Source: Brevipalpus yothersi
Taxonomy: Eukaryota > Arthropoda > Arachnida > Trombidiformes > Tenuipalpidae
Direction: 5' to 3'
Assembly: GCA_003956705.1 (NCBI GenBank)
Contig: QZCP01000153.1
Coordinates: forward strand, 57,410 to 121,409
Length of the DNA: 64,000 nt
Shown piece by piece: positions 45,633 through 58,822 of the stretch. The notes beneath the pieces are model-generated. The model had not been told where the DNA came from, made no database searches, and saw only the letters and a list, made by a program, of their open reading frames with translations. The position numbers were made by a program, and so were the translations under genes. Within the stretch, counting starts at the first letter, position 1. Every line of letters starts with the position of its first letter.

Positions 45633-47090
45633 CTACTTTTTAGAGACAGATTGACTGAATCTTCTGAATTCGGACCAAGTTCTACTGATCTCAGTTTGAT
45701 GAACAGGACAAACGGTGACTAGAGTAGCACGTCTAACTCGGGTTCGAAGTTCTTCTGACTTTGTTTTCCGAAGAGGAACTGGAGCTGGCTCGGCTCCCCT
45801 AGTCTCATCAGATTTGACCTCACGTATAGGTGGATACTCAAGTGACTTGGGTGCCGGGGTTGGTGGTGTAGCCGGTTCAGGCTTTAAAAATGCCGGTGTA
45901 AAAGGGCCTAAAATTCCTCCTTCATCTGGCGAAGGTGGTGGACTTGGTGGCTTTTCAACCTTGAACTCATCCTCCTGTGTCTCGAATGTTGGGACAGTAG
46001 AAGGTCTTAAGGCTTCCAGAGATGGTGTCTTTTCAGGTGTGAAGGCGGGCTTTGGAATTTCCTTCGGTTCCTCAACCGCTGGTACCGCTTCGGCTGGCTT
46101 TGGAGCCTCTGGAACCTCCGGAATTGTTGGCATTGCGGCTGGGGTTTCAGCGGCAACCGCGCCTGGAACTGCTGCAGGAACTTCACCTGGAACCGCCGCT
46201 GGAGGTACAGCCGGAGCTTCACCTGGGGCTGGTGGTGGTGGTGGTGGAACTGCCGCTGGAGGTACCTCTGGAGCTGGAGCTAGAGATGGAGCTGGAACAC
46301 CCGGAGGTGCCACTTTGGCTGGCATAGCGGGTGCTGCTTTGGCCACATCTCTGAGCGCGCTTTTGCCTTTCGGTAACGGTGCTCTAGGAGGTGTTCCAAT
46401 AGCTTTACCAGCTTTTTTAAAACTTGGAGTGATTTTAGCACCTATTTTAGAGGGAGTTTTAAATTTGAATGCTGATCTTCTTTCTGGTGATATAGGCGAT
46501 AAACTCCTCCGGGCACCCAGTTGTGCTGCTCCAGGAGCGCTTTTAGAAAGTCTCAAGGCAGTAATACTCTTTTTTGCAGCAGACTTGGGAAGAGCCGGGA
46601 ATGGTCCACCGGCAGTCTTGCCGATTTTGAAAGATGGAGTTTTAGGAACAACCCCAGGTAGCCTGGTTGCTGAAGTTTTGGCTGGGGCAAATTTCGGAAC
46701 TTTAGTGATACTTGGTGTCAAAGTTTTTGGTGCAAAGGTTTTAGAAGCTGTTTTTGGTGCAAAGGTTTTAGAGGCTGTTTTTGGTGTGAAGGTTTTAGAA
46801 GCAGTTTTAGGGATGCTTTTTGGAAATGCCCCTAAACTTTTTGCCAGTGAAGCTCTCTTGGGAACGGCCGCTTTACCAAACTCAGGTAATTTAGGTGGGG
46901 TCTGGGTACCAGAGACTGACACTTTGGGTAGTGAGGGTGTTAATTTTGCTGAAGGAGTTCGAGGAATATTGGCCCCAAATCCTTTACCTCTGAATGATGG
47001 AGGCCTAGGGGCAGCTGGTGGTAAAATTGGCTTCTTGAAACCCCCCGATGCTGATGGAGTTTTTTTCGCGTCCTCAGGTGTCTTGGACAT
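45633..47090 (-). CDS. Intronless Lys/Pro/Ala-rich low-complexity protein, function unknown
   Basis: One uninterrupted frame of 485 codons from MSKTPEDAKKTPSAS to FSQSVSKK. The N-terminal half is basic and rich in KTPS/PK units, with three tandem TASKTFxPK repeats at about residues 96-122. The middle is a Pro/Ala/Glu tract (PPPPPPAPGEAP, then PAAVPGEVPAAVPG). A short C-terminal part has ordinary composition (LRTRVRRATLVTVCPVHQTE and SRTWSEFRRFS). There is no signal peptide or membrane segment. The frame is GC-richer than its surroundings. I do not recognise it; composition suggests a disordered, possibly cytoskeleton- or nucleic-acid-associated protein, which is only a guess. A long Gly/Ala-rich antisense frame overlaps it as a by-product of the codon register. 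AATAAA on the minus strand at 45517-45512 supports this strand. Confidence 0.65.
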   Translation of the reverse strand: MSKTPEDAKKTPSASGGFKKPILPPAAPRPPSFRGKGFGANIPRTPSAKLTPSLPKVSVSGTQTPPKLPEFGKAAVPKRASLAKSLGAFPKSIPKTASKTFTPKTASKTFAPKTASKTFAPKTLTPSITKVPKFAPAKTSATRLPGVVPKTPSFKIGKTAGGPFPALPKSAAKKSITALRLSKSAPGAAQLGARRSLSPISPERRSAFKFKTPSKIGAKITPSFKKAGKAIGTPPRAPLPKGKSALRDVAKAAPAMPAKVAPPGVPAPSLAPAPEVPPAAVPPPPPPAPGEAPAVPPAAVPGEVPAAVPGAVAAETPAAMPTIPEVPEAPKPAEAVPAVEEPKEIPKPAFTPEKTPSLEALRPSTVPTFETQEDEFKVEKPPSPPPSPDEGGILGPFTPAFLKPEPATPPTPAPKSLEYPPIREVKSDETRGAEPAPVPLRKTKSEELRTRVRRATLVTVCPVHQTEISRTWSEFRRFSQSVSKK

Positions 47091-47344
47091 GTTGAATAAT
47101 TTTCATACAACAGAACTCGAACAGAAAATGTTCGGTGCACGTAGTACAAGGCAGAACACTTTTAAAGATGACCAATTCATCAACATTCGCTGTATTAGGT
47201 ACGGTATACGATAAGCTGGTTCATTATTAAGGAATATTTAACAACAATTAGAGTGCGCCTAACAATGTATTTATGTTTTAATGGGAGCAAGCATCTAAAA
47301 GCTATTAATCCTGACCTCAGTATTTCATACTTTTTTCTCTCTAA

Positions 47345-50300
47345 TCAACCAGTTAACAGAAGACATTTGCAACCACAGCCTGTGGGACAAAAACTTTGAT
47401 TTTCCAGCTCAAACCATGTATGAAGGTGTTTTATGTGTCCACCATGACCACATTTCAAACAGAAACTCACCAGCCCTCTAACCCTTACATTGCACAGAGA
47501 GCACTCAATAGTGATAGACTTTTTACACTTCTCACATTTGTGACTAGTTAGGCGTCGCTCTCTACAAGATTGACATGAACTCATAAACCCAATCGTCCTG
47601 GAAGTGTTTATAGGTGGGCAAAAATCGTCTGCCACGTACTTCATCAACAAGGCTCTTTTGTCGAGAAGTCCCCAGCGCAATAGAAGATCAGCGTAGGTTA
47701 GTTTAACACACTCATAGAAGAGATTGAACTTTGGATCCAACATCTTGCCATCGAGCTCATACTTTTCAGCTTCACGTTGATCTCGTAGTAGTGCCATTTC
47801 GTTACAGTTTATTCTGTAGGAATTGAGAATGTGGAATGATGATAGGACTTCATTCTCAGCTGGATTTGACCACGAGTTAGATCTGTTTCGTTTACGACTT
47901 CTAAATGCAGATACTGAAAAGATGTATGGTATTAGTATGGAAACAATTTTTTATGCTATGAAACTCACTGAGACTCCAATCATTCATACTTGAAATCTTG
48001 GAATTATTGGCCACTGCTGGCGTTCCAGTGACAGTATGGTATGGCGAATCTCCAGCCTGGGAGGGATTAGTGAGAGAAAAAATGAGAAATTCGAATTCAT
48101 TTTGGCAGGTAGGAAAAATTTTTAGATATCTTGAAATCAGAAAATGAATGATACGAATGAATGATTGATGATTGGTTAAACATGCAAAAACCCACGAAAA
48201 GCATGATGAGAGAAAAAAAAGTGATCCAAAACTGGTAAATGAATGATCAATAAATTGACTTGCAAATTCTAAACATGTATTAGTAAAAGAATAGTATCCA
48301 AACACTATACCTTGAGAAATTTTCTTAAAGTCATCAAAAGCTGCTTGAAAAGTTGAAGTAAAGAGCGATTTTGGATTAAGAAATAGATAAAAAGAGTTTT
48401 ATAGATAGTAGAGAAATTGATTCTTCAGATAACTTTCAACACTTACGGAATAGTATACAGCTGTCTCTCCACTGGTAGACTCAGATGTGTTCCCATGATC
48501 ATTTGTACACTGTTTTTGGGAACAATTGAGCTTTCCACAATTATCACAACGATTTGAAAACAAGCAGCATAACATGGCTGCAGTCTGGATGTCACCCAGA
48601 GTTTTCAAGTAGAAATCGATCAAAGATTGAATCATTTTTCTACCAAATGGATGAGCACCCCATGGTGCCTCGAGAAAAGTGTTGTGCTCAGGGAAAGTAG
48701 ATCCTAAATCAGATGCTGATGCTGCGATGGTAGTTGAATTAGATGGAGAAGAGATTGGTTCAGCGGAGAGACTAGCTAAAGTCCAAGTGAGATGGAGATC
48801 TTTGCGATTAGCTTCCAATGATTGATTAGCATTCTTTTTACACATTGATACTCTATCTTTATAATCGAAAATCCATTTTTCGGCTAAAATTTTACTGCAA
48901 GGCATCAAATTTGAAACTCGAAAAATATAAATTGGACCACATTTAAGATTGATGAAAGTAGAAGCTCTGGAACGATCAGCATTTCGGATTGGAAGGCGAC
49001 GAGCTTTTCGATCTTCACTGTAGTAATAAGGATAGGAAGATATGGGAAAATTGTCTTTGGATGATCCAACTTCAGTGTTTATGATTCCGGCTGGAGTGAA
49101 AGGTCGATAATTCGTTTGAAGATATGCGGACAAGTCAGACAGAGCGCGAGGTGTTCTTTCGTTCGAATCACTTATTTTATGTAGATAAGGCATTTTGCCA
49201 AAGCAGACCAACAGATCGGCGCTACAAAATCGACCACCGCAAATTCGGGGAAAAGGAACTTGTGCATCATGGAAGCTACCATACAGGGTTGAGTAATCAG
49301 ATGAAGGAGATGTGTTGTTAGTTGGATTTGATGAGAACGAAATTTTACGCTCAAGAGTAGCAACAAAATCACGTAAACAAGGCTCTAAGCAAGGACGATT
49401 ATGTTTCACTTGTCGTTGGGCCGTCATTTCGAGTATTCTGATAATTTCTCTGCCTCTCATTTTATCACAATCGTTTTCATCCAGAATCTCAAAAATGGGA
49501 GCAACTTTGTTGGGATAAGAGTCAGGGAACTTGATTCGTAATCGAAACTTTGTCCCATTCTTTTGTGATATGCTAACTATACAATGTCTCTTGATATAAT
49601 TAAGATCCTCATAGATAAGGTTTGGAATCTCTAGATTCATCAAAGCAAACTCCTCCTGCAAGTCGGGAGGCGTTAGGAGGTCAGAGGACAAAGGTTCCAC
49701 TGATGGTATGAGATCATCATAGCCATCAGTTGATTTCTGAGATGAAGATAAAGGCTTTGTGGTTTGTTTAGTTTTTGGACTTGGTGAGATCTCTTTACCA
49801 TCACTAGATTTCGAAGTGATGCTATTCATCCGATTCCTATCAGCGAATTCAGGAGTTGGAATGGGAATAGCTGGTCTGTCATCAGGAGATTTTAGTGACT
49901 CTCGTCCAAGAGGTGAATCTCGATTGTTTATGTTGATTGTATTGCAAATAAATATGTTAGGGTTTTTGAAACCATCTATTGAAATATCCAGAGAGTCATC
50001 TCCAGCAAGAGCGGATTGTTCATTGAATGAACTAAGGATCTGTTTGTCAACAGTCCAAATTCGTAAACAGCTGTCCTTGGACCATGTGATTAGGTCAGCG
50101 ACCCGAGAATCAGGCCTCCAACGCCATCCAAAATCAATCACTACATCGGTTGGCCCGAAGAAAGAATGTTGTGGCTGCTCCAGATTGTGTGTGTTCCACA
50201 GCCACAGGGAATTAATATCACCGGTTCGTCGAAGCTGAGGCACAACAACGGTTATCAAACCATTGCGAAATGGAGTGAACTTTGCTCTCCATGCAGGCAA

Positions 50301-51266
50301 TTTAGTAGGCAGAACGGTAGGAATATTTCTCGCGAGGTTATTCAACTCCCAGAACTTAACTGTTCCATCTTGACTACATGTAGCAAATTGAGAAGATTGG
50401 TAAGGATTCCAGTCTAGACCATGAATTCTTTGTTCATGAGCAGATATATAGTGTACAGGAATGCTTGAGTTCTGTGTCGAAAGAGAAACAAGGAAAAAAT
50501 CAATCTCGATTATAAGAGTTTCACTCATCACTAATTACCCTCTTATCCAAAATTCGAACATCTCCCTCCATAGCAGCTGCCAAAATGTTTTCATCTGACT
50601 TTGACCATTTAACTTGATTCAGTCCCACTGTGATAAAAATCAAAGATCAGATAAGGTATCTCAGAGTATTATGAAAGACTTACCGACTGCGGAAAAGCTG
50701 ATTCCTGGACGGCGAGTATCTCTGATATCCCAAATATTAACAAAAGTGTCCATAGAACAAGTAGCTAGCAAATTCCTGTCGAATGGTGACCAATTTATAT
50801 CAGTAACATTTCGTCTATGACCCTTGATGATAATTTCTGGTGTCCGAGCTTTGTTGAATCTACTCTTCTCTGATGGACTATCTTCATTCGAAGCGAGATC
50901 TAGAATGAAAATTGTGATAAGATCAAGATAAATGAAAGTTTCAGTCAAGAATAGCATAAGTTAAGGATTCAAAATGAAAATGATTCAATATTTTATACCT
51001 GCGAATGAATATATTGCAACATAATGATGATAACTCATTCCAAATAGGTGTGTCTGATGAGGATTCCATTCAGACGCGGTCACTTCCCATTTGGATGATC
51101 GTTGAAGAGATCGTAAAATAGTTGAAGGATTATCAAAATCAATTATATACAGCATTCGTGGATTGGCTAAAGCCACATATTTTCCAGTATGATTAACACA
51201 CATCACATCGGCATCGATGGACTTGTGTTCAGCCACAATCTTTTCATTACTCCACTTTGTTTCCAT
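47345..51266 (-). CDS. WDR59: GATOR2 complex protein WDR59
   Basis: Seven exons, 51266-50999, 50899-50684, 50627-50539, 50471-48447, 48343-48311 (33 nt), 48056-47969 and 47913-47345, join in phase to about 1,095 residues. An N-terminal WD40 propeller (ATCSMDTFVNIWDIRDTRRPG, AAAMEGDVRILD, ISAHEQRIHGLDWNPY, FATCSQDGTVKFWEL) is followed by an RWD domain (LQEEFALMNLEIPNL, LRIKFPDSYP). The C terminus is a Cys-rich zinc ribbon/RING (CQSCRERR, CEKCKK, CGHGGHIKHLHTWF, CPTGCGCKC). This is the WDR59/Mtc5-type layout; GATOR2 relays amino-acid sufficiency to TORC1 at the lysosome. The micro-exon start is uncertain by one codon (48343 or 48340). Confidence 0.93.
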
Positions 51267-51716
51267 TATATCAGCTTTGACGTGTGTATAAATGTATGTA
51301 GGTATGTAGGTATTTATATAAGTGATACAAAATATTACAATTGTTTAACAATTATATAGCACCTGTTTACAGTAATCGAAACAAAGACAATCAAAATCAT
51401 TGGATAAAGGGGATATGTAAACACCAACATTCACTATCATCGGAGTACATTTTTAACAAATGACTTACTTGGAATCAATTGCTTTACATTACACGATACA
51501 ATCAAGTAGCCAATTTATGAACAGTGTACAAACAAAAAATCATGATCATTTATGCATCTAATTAAATGATTAAGAAAACGTAACATCAAAATAATAAACA
51601 TTTCTCTTGACAAAATCGTGAGAAAGAAAGAGAGATACAAGAGCAAAGTGTAAACAAATCAACTCCCTCACTGATCTAGGCGCCACAAAAAGGTAAACTT
51701 TAACGTTAGCTCAGCT

Positions 51717-51719
<3 letters not shown>

Positions 51720-51789
<70 letters not shown>
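51720..51789. repeat. (CT)n microsatellite left of the gap
   Basis: About 70 bp of CT dinucleotides, ending in TTTGTCCTTCTCATA directly before the run of Ns. Confidence 0.95.
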
Positions 51790-51792
<3 letters not shown>

Positions 51793-51803
51793 TCCTTCTC
51801 ATA

Positions 51804-51962
51804 NNNNNNNNNNNNNNNNNNNNNNNNNNNNNNNNNNNNNNNNNNNNNNNNNNNNNNNNNNNNNNNNNNNNNNNNNNNNNNNNNNNNNNNNNNNNNNNNN
51901 NNNNNNNNNNNNNNNNNNNNNNNNNNNNNNNNNNNNNNNNNNNNNNNNNNNNNNNNNNNNNN
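51804..51962. other. Assembly gap (159 N)
   Basis: Run of N. The 15 bases before it (51789-51803) recur at 52042-52056, after the second CT array. Confidence 0.99.

Positions 51963-52041
<79 letters not shown>
51963..52041. repeat. (CT)n microsatellite right of the gap
   Basis: About 79 bp of CT dinucleotides, followed by the same TTTGTCCTTCTCATA flank as on the left side of the gap. Confidence 0.95.
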
Positions 52042-52045
<4 letters not shown>

Positions 52046-53194
52046 TCCTTCTCATATTGTCTGACGATAATCGTTTCAATTTTTGTGTGGAAAAATTTAT
52101 GAATCAGAATAATTGTATATGAAAGAAAATCAGATATAAGGCCATGAATTACCATCGGTGTGGTTTACTGAATGAGAATGAGAATTCTGATACAAAATTG
52201 AACCAAGATTTTTGGCTCACTATTGAGGAGAAGTTACTGTTCACTGAAAATTGAATCCATCACAATTCTCTGCGATGTGTTGAGACATTTTCATCTGGAA
52301 TGTTTTGAATTATCTTGGCTCTATTGACACCAAAAAGTGATCTCAAGGGATAGAAATCGAAATGAAATCGCCCCAAATAGTTTAGGTTTGAAGATTGAGA
52401 TTCAACATTTGAATCTATCAGATTCTATCGATCACCAACTTTAGGAAAAATGATCTCTCGGTTTCGATGATTTTATTTTATTTTCATGAAATTTATTTAT
52501 TGTTGATGTTTCATCAGTCAAAATAAGAAGAAAAGAAAGATGGCCCAACAAGACATCCTATTTGATCAAGAGAAAAACTTGATAGCAATTCAAGTTGTTA
52601 CAGAGCGTTTGTACGTAGACCATAAAATGGTATCATTGTGATAGAATTTGATACGTCGTTCGAATCAGAATGCTTGTTGGAAAAAGTGAAGAAGAGGAGA
52701 AGATGTTGATGATAAATTTAAATAATTAATGATTAAGAGTACAAAAAAAATCATCATAAAAAGCGACGTTAGACTCGATTTTCTTTGACGATAAAGCCAG
52801 TTCGAATGATGCCACAAAGATTATAGACAAAGAAAGGGGTATGAAAATGAGTGATAATGAAGTAAATGAATTGTGCAAAATGAGTGCGAATCAGTATACA
52901 TAGAATGAGAATTGAGAATATAGTATTTGGCAAAACTCAAGAGGCTGGCTGTCCATTAATCTTACGACAGATCAGAACGAACAATGTGTTTGTAGGCGAA
53001 GACAAGATAATTAATTGTTATGAGCATTTTATCATCATTTTCTGATTTGTCCAGTTGAATCGATTGGAGACAGAAAAGAAACCAACAAAACAAGAGGACA
53101 AGGATGATTTTGAGTCATGAATGAGAGTCATTTTGTTTTTCTTTTTATCCATGAAAATATTTCCATAAAAGAAATATTCCATGTACCATTCCAC

Positions 53195-56100
53195 TCAATA
53201 ACGTGGTGAATGAGGTCGATATGGTGGAATGGAGCTGGATGAATTGGATTTGTACGAAACTGGCTCATTAACACAGCGTTGATCTTTACGCAGTCGACGC
53301 AATTTTACCCAACTACAAACAGATATTGATATTGACATTACCACAACCAGCATAAGAGAAACTACGAACAAAGCAATTCGATTGATGGGCATACATATGT
53401 CCAGATCAGGATTCATTTCGGCTCCTAAGAGAAAAAGAAAGAGTCAATCAAAAAGAAAAAAAAATCTATGACGGAGACACTTACGATACGGAGCTTCTCT
53501 TCGTTGAGCTGAATTTCTATCGCCATCATGAAGAACTTCCAGAGCTTGAAATAGACTTATACTTTCAGAAACAACCGAGTTTTTCGTATCATTCTGATTC
53601 TCGATTCTCGATTCTCGAGCAAGAGCGCTGGTCAAATCTCGTTTGGACAGATTTCTCCAATAGCATCGTTGAGGCTGTGAAAATTAAGTTTGAATATTTA
53701 TTATCGGAGCAATTTTATGGTATTCTGTAAGATTCTACAGAGAGGATCTGTAACAACTCTGAGATCACAAAAATCTGCATCAGAGTCAATGAGGTTTCAG
53801 TTAGACAACATAACTTCTAACTTCATAACTAAGGCTTCATAACCTAAACTTCAATCTAAATTTTCATCTATAATCATCATGAAAACTGCAGCGAGAAATT
53901 GAAGGAATTTCTTCGATGTTTCTCATAGAGAAACTTTTCCATTCTCTCTTGTCTCGAAAGTTTTTCACAAACCCGATCAACCTGATCAATCCAGACTGAG
54001 GACATAAGCTACCTGATGTTAGCCATCTGTTCTTTCTATTGCTCATTTCGACTCTAGGATTGAGAGCCAGAATAATTCAATAGATTTGAGAATCACACAA
54101 TTGGACTCTTTAACTGGGTGTATTCAATTATTTTCCTTTTGGATCGAAAATTTTCCATTCAAAGTTCTGATTGGGTCCAATCTTTTTCAAATGCACTCAC
54201 ACAATTTGGTTCACTCCATTCTATCTGGTTAACAATTGATTTTCGAATTTTTGGCACCAAATTCACTTTCTTCTCTTCTTTTCTTAAATTGTCGTTGTCT
54301 ATTCAATTGTCAGGAGCACACATACATGTGTATCTGTATGTGTTTTTTCATGCAAGTCTTTCTCGATTGAGTGAAAATGTCTGGGAGAATTTTTCTTTCC
54401 TTCACAATGGCTTTTGATTCACAAAGAGTGGGACAAAAAAAAGTAAAAAAAAATAGTTCCTATTGGCATAATCCAATAGAAAATCATTCCTCCAACATCT
54501 TATTCTCCATAGTTGTCTGGATAAAAAAAATATTCGGTCCACAAAATCCTCTCTCTTTCTCTTGTACTTATTTTGACTCATTATTTTTGAATAAGTTACA
54601 CACATAACTGTCAAACTTATCGAGATTTTCTTTTTCTCTTCTGTTCACTTATGTACCGTAAAATTTTATCCACTCATAACGTAACAGCAGCCCACAAAAA
54701 ATTCATAACACATATCATGAAGAAGATCTATCTTGAGAATTGATATGCATGATAAAAACTTACCGGGCACTTATTATGACACATATGAATATCACATTCT
54801 AGATATAATGCTGGGCTTCCAGTGAATCGGAACGCTTTCAAGTAAGCATAAAGCGTAACTTGATGTCCATCATCAGTATTGTAAGTCCCACGGAATGGGC
54901 TGATAAGCTTCTCATTGGTGACACATCTATGTAAATGAGATAAAAAAGAAAAGAAAAGAAAAGAAAAGTTAAGGTTTAAAGTTCACCTTTACATCAGATA
55001 TCTTTATGGTTGATCAGTTAAACTATTTCGGGAAGTATTCACATAAGTCTTCTATTGGAGCTGAAATTTGGCTATATGTACACTGGATAATGATTTAATT
55101 GATCAATCCCATTGGAATGTTGGACAATATTGGATCCTTCCTCATTCTTTTACTCAATAGACACACACACACCCAGTGATGATCAAATTGAAAAATTCAT
55201 GCTCACTGTATCATGAACAGCCGATATATTCTCTTTGGATTATTGAAATGCAAAGAATTTCATCGTCAGATGAGGAAGTTAAATTTGTACTAATAGCTTG
55301 AGATCTTTCTCTCTCCGTCTTTTGATTTGATCATTTGGACAACTTATCGTGATCATTCAATGAGAAATCTTTCTCTTCCGTTCAAATACTTGCTTCCAAT
55401 GATGAATGCCAAACACACATACACACATCAAGCAAAATTAACCTAACTTAGTTTCGCACGAAATGCTCATACATACACGCATCATGGGTGAACAAGGGTG
55501 TCAAGATTATCTTCATCATATTAGACATTCTTCATTCTTCCAGCCTCACGGATTATTTTTCATGAACATATTATTTCTGTACAAGAAGTAGAGAAAAGGT
55601 TGAAAATATTCCTTCTCTTCAGTTATCTTCTATCTCTCAATCCTTTAAAGACCCAGACCTTCAATAGTTACCGAAATGATAGGAGAATCAAGCCATTTTA
55701 ACAGTGTGTGTAATCTAAAAAATTATGTAATCAACTAGCAAAGTATTCAGGAAAGATGGAGAGAAGAAAATAAGTTGGCCTGAAGATGTCTTTTGAGTCA
55801 ATGTTATAATGCAATAGTAGTAGCAGTAGTAAGAATCGTCTACACTTCACCCATTCAACAGATAGTTCAGACTTTCCTCTTCATCTTCTTTTTTCTTCAT
55901 GATCTAGAAGCTTGACCGTTACTTCTGTGTGTATATGAGTCTATTTGTGTGTGTGTATGTTGAGAGAGTAAAAAGTGAACCAATTGAGTGCAATTTTAGC
56001 TTTGATACTCATGATCTTCTCTCAACTTCCGTAGAGAAATAAGAGAGATGAACTTCTTTTCATCTCTCTTTTCACATCGTTCAATACAGAATATAACCTA

Positions 56101-58763
56101 ACAAGTATCGGCATTCCACGGAAGTGAACTTACTTTATTTGAGAGGAAAGAGAGAGAGAGAGAGAAGTAACAACTCACACACATACACACTTAAATAGAT
56201 CAAAAATATGTTGATTATTGGCTCTCATTATTTTCTATATCTACCATGGTGTATGAATAGTATCTCTATTGATTCTATTGATCTAAAACGAAACCTACAC
56301 ACTTACACACACGGTAGTTCATGATGTACCTTGATCACGCCGACATATGTTTTCCGTATGAGTGTGTATGTGTATGAGACATGATATTTTTATTCTTTTT
56401 CCGCCTTCCTAACTATACTTGTTACTAGATCACTGAGACCACCGAATCATAACACTTTAGCACTCTCTCTCTCTCTTTCCGTCTTTCTTTTCTTCGTTTG
56501 AAAAGCTTCGTGCCATTAATAGCAACTTTGAATACATATATTGACCACTTCCGGGTCTCATATTAAGTGAATAGTAAATGGGAAGAAAAAATTTTTTCCA
56601 ACTTGCTTCACTCACCCATTGGTGTCGATAAGCTGTAACCTTTGATTGGCGCCATTGTGTGCTATACAATTTTTTACCAAGATATCGAATCCAGCTGGAA
56701 TTAATGAGATAATAATAATAATGATGATAATGGAAGGTCAGATAAGTTGTAGAAAAGAATGTGGAATGGTTGCTTGAATTTAAATCATTATCAAAAATTC
56801 ACAGAAGCTTTTATCACCAACATTATCTTCTATTCATTCTAATCAAATGAATATATTAATAGTGCTCTCGGTATTTTAAAATCTTCTTTTTCCTATTCTC
56901 AAGCTACAAAAGATGATTAAACAAAGATCAATATAAAGATAATGAGCACCCGTTCTTCAATTGAACAGACTACAACTATCGTACAGATCTTGAAATTTCT
57001 CCTAAGTTAGTGATCTTAATAAGGTTCTTATGACCCAAGTTATCTTACCTTTTTCACTTTTCATGTGGATCAAGAGTGTCAAAGGATCACCCACAGTCAC
57101 TGGCCCAGATGTACGTGTTCCAGCCGTTCCAAAACCTCGACGAATTTCCATTTGACATTGTGGCGGATTGATGGTAAACACAACTGGGCTCCCTGTATTG
57201 ACCCTGTCAGAGGCCACAGATGCAAATGATCTAATTTCATATTACTGGTGTTTAGTATTAATAGATGGTTAAGGGTGATGAGGTATGGAAACAGATGATG
57301 ATTTGTCTGGGTAAATGTTTCATGAATTTTTTTATAGAAAACTTGAGGCACTTGAAAGCTGATTGATAAACCTCACTCATGGAGAAGCTGATAAAGTTCT
57401 AAGCTTTCCAATCTTCCTGTTCATATCTATGGAAGCACTTTTCAAAATTCATACAAGAAAACTTGTGAAGCATTCTCTGGCTGTCTGAATTGGCCTCTAG
57501 ATGATATCGGCCAACTAGATAATACTTTCCCTAGATTGTTATTGGGCATTTGCATACTTTGTCAAATTTACATCATGAAACACCCACTGATAGGCAAATA
57601 AGTTCTCAGCAAAAAAAAGTGTTTGTTAGTAGTTTTAGTAATTTGAATAGGATGGTCAAGATGAACGGCTTTTCATGTTGGCCTCCCAAATATGACGATG
57701 ATGGATGCTGAGAGAACTTTTGATAGCTCAAGGTGAGAAGAATTTTATGGTTTTCATCACTTTTCAAAGCATGCAGGGAGAGAAGTATAGGGAAGAGATG
57801 GGGAAATATTTCAATAAGCATAATCAACTTACTCGACATTTATGGATGGAAAAGTAACTGTTTTCCAAAAGTCACTACCATATTCACATGTTACTCGATA
57901 GTGTTCATCCCATTCTTCTTCAATCAAAGGGTTATATTGAATCGACAGTGTATTCCACATGACTTGATCTCGTCTCTGTTCGGAAAAAAATATGTCAAGA
58001 AAGTTCAATAACCAACAAATCAGAGGTCTTCATGTATATACACTCATCTCAGGCTGATACTTTTCGATTCATACTCTCACTCCAGAGAAATTTCAAATTC
58101 CATAGAATATCTTCAGAACCCTTCTATCTCACCTCTCAGAGGTTTTTTGTTAGAAATAGGTTATTGGGTAACATTCTAATGCCCCTATGCTCTGGTCAAG
58201 ATTGTTGACATTAAAGCTTTTTGATGAGGAAAATCTAGCGAATTCATCTCAAAGCCTCATATGATTGAAGAATAGATCAGTGCAATCAAAATGAACAATC
58301 TCAATACCGAATTCAGATCAAAAACTAGCAAACTATTCAAAGAATTGGAATCGCTTTTCTTGGGAAAATAGATTGTGATCTCGAGAGAAGCTTTGTGTGC
58401 GTGTGTGCCCAAAGATTTAGCGATGATGTAAGATGACCTTTTTCTGGATTAAAATTTTTATCGTCAGCTTATCGATGATCAATCAAATTAGAATGAGCGT
58501 GAAATACGCTGCAGAAGAAAGAGTGAAAGTTATTGGAAGATTTGATTCGATCGATAACTCATATGAAAAATCTTGTTTATTGATGGAGTAGTAGAAAAAG
58601 AAAAACCCTTAATACTCTGATGAGTGATCTTAATTCGTTGATTGATTTGCATTATGAGATTCAAAGTACGAATAATATCTGCAAATAAACCTCTAAACGA
58701 TTGTATCAGGAATGATATCTCTCTCTCTTTCTTTTTTTCTTTCTTGTCGAAAGTGAGTTATGC

Positions 58764-58822
<59 letters not shown>

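Larger units (their letters stand above)
51267..53194. other. Intergenic region with assembly gap
   Basis: It holds WDR59 upstream sequence, two CT arrays around a run of Ns, and AT-rich DNA leading to the 3' UTR of the ZP gene. No gene is supported. Confidence 0.5.

Noticed and set aside
45715..47214. 499-codon Gly/Ala-rich open frame on the plus strand
   Set aside because: It is the exact antisense of the Lys/Pro/Ala-rich minus frame with shared wobble positions; Pro/Ala codons automatically yield Gly/Ala codons. It has no ordinary-composition part that looks like a real protein.
51711..52155. Open frames with long RE or SL repeats spanning the gap
   Set aside because: They consist of translated CT/GA microsatellite and Ns; no coding signal beyond the repeat.
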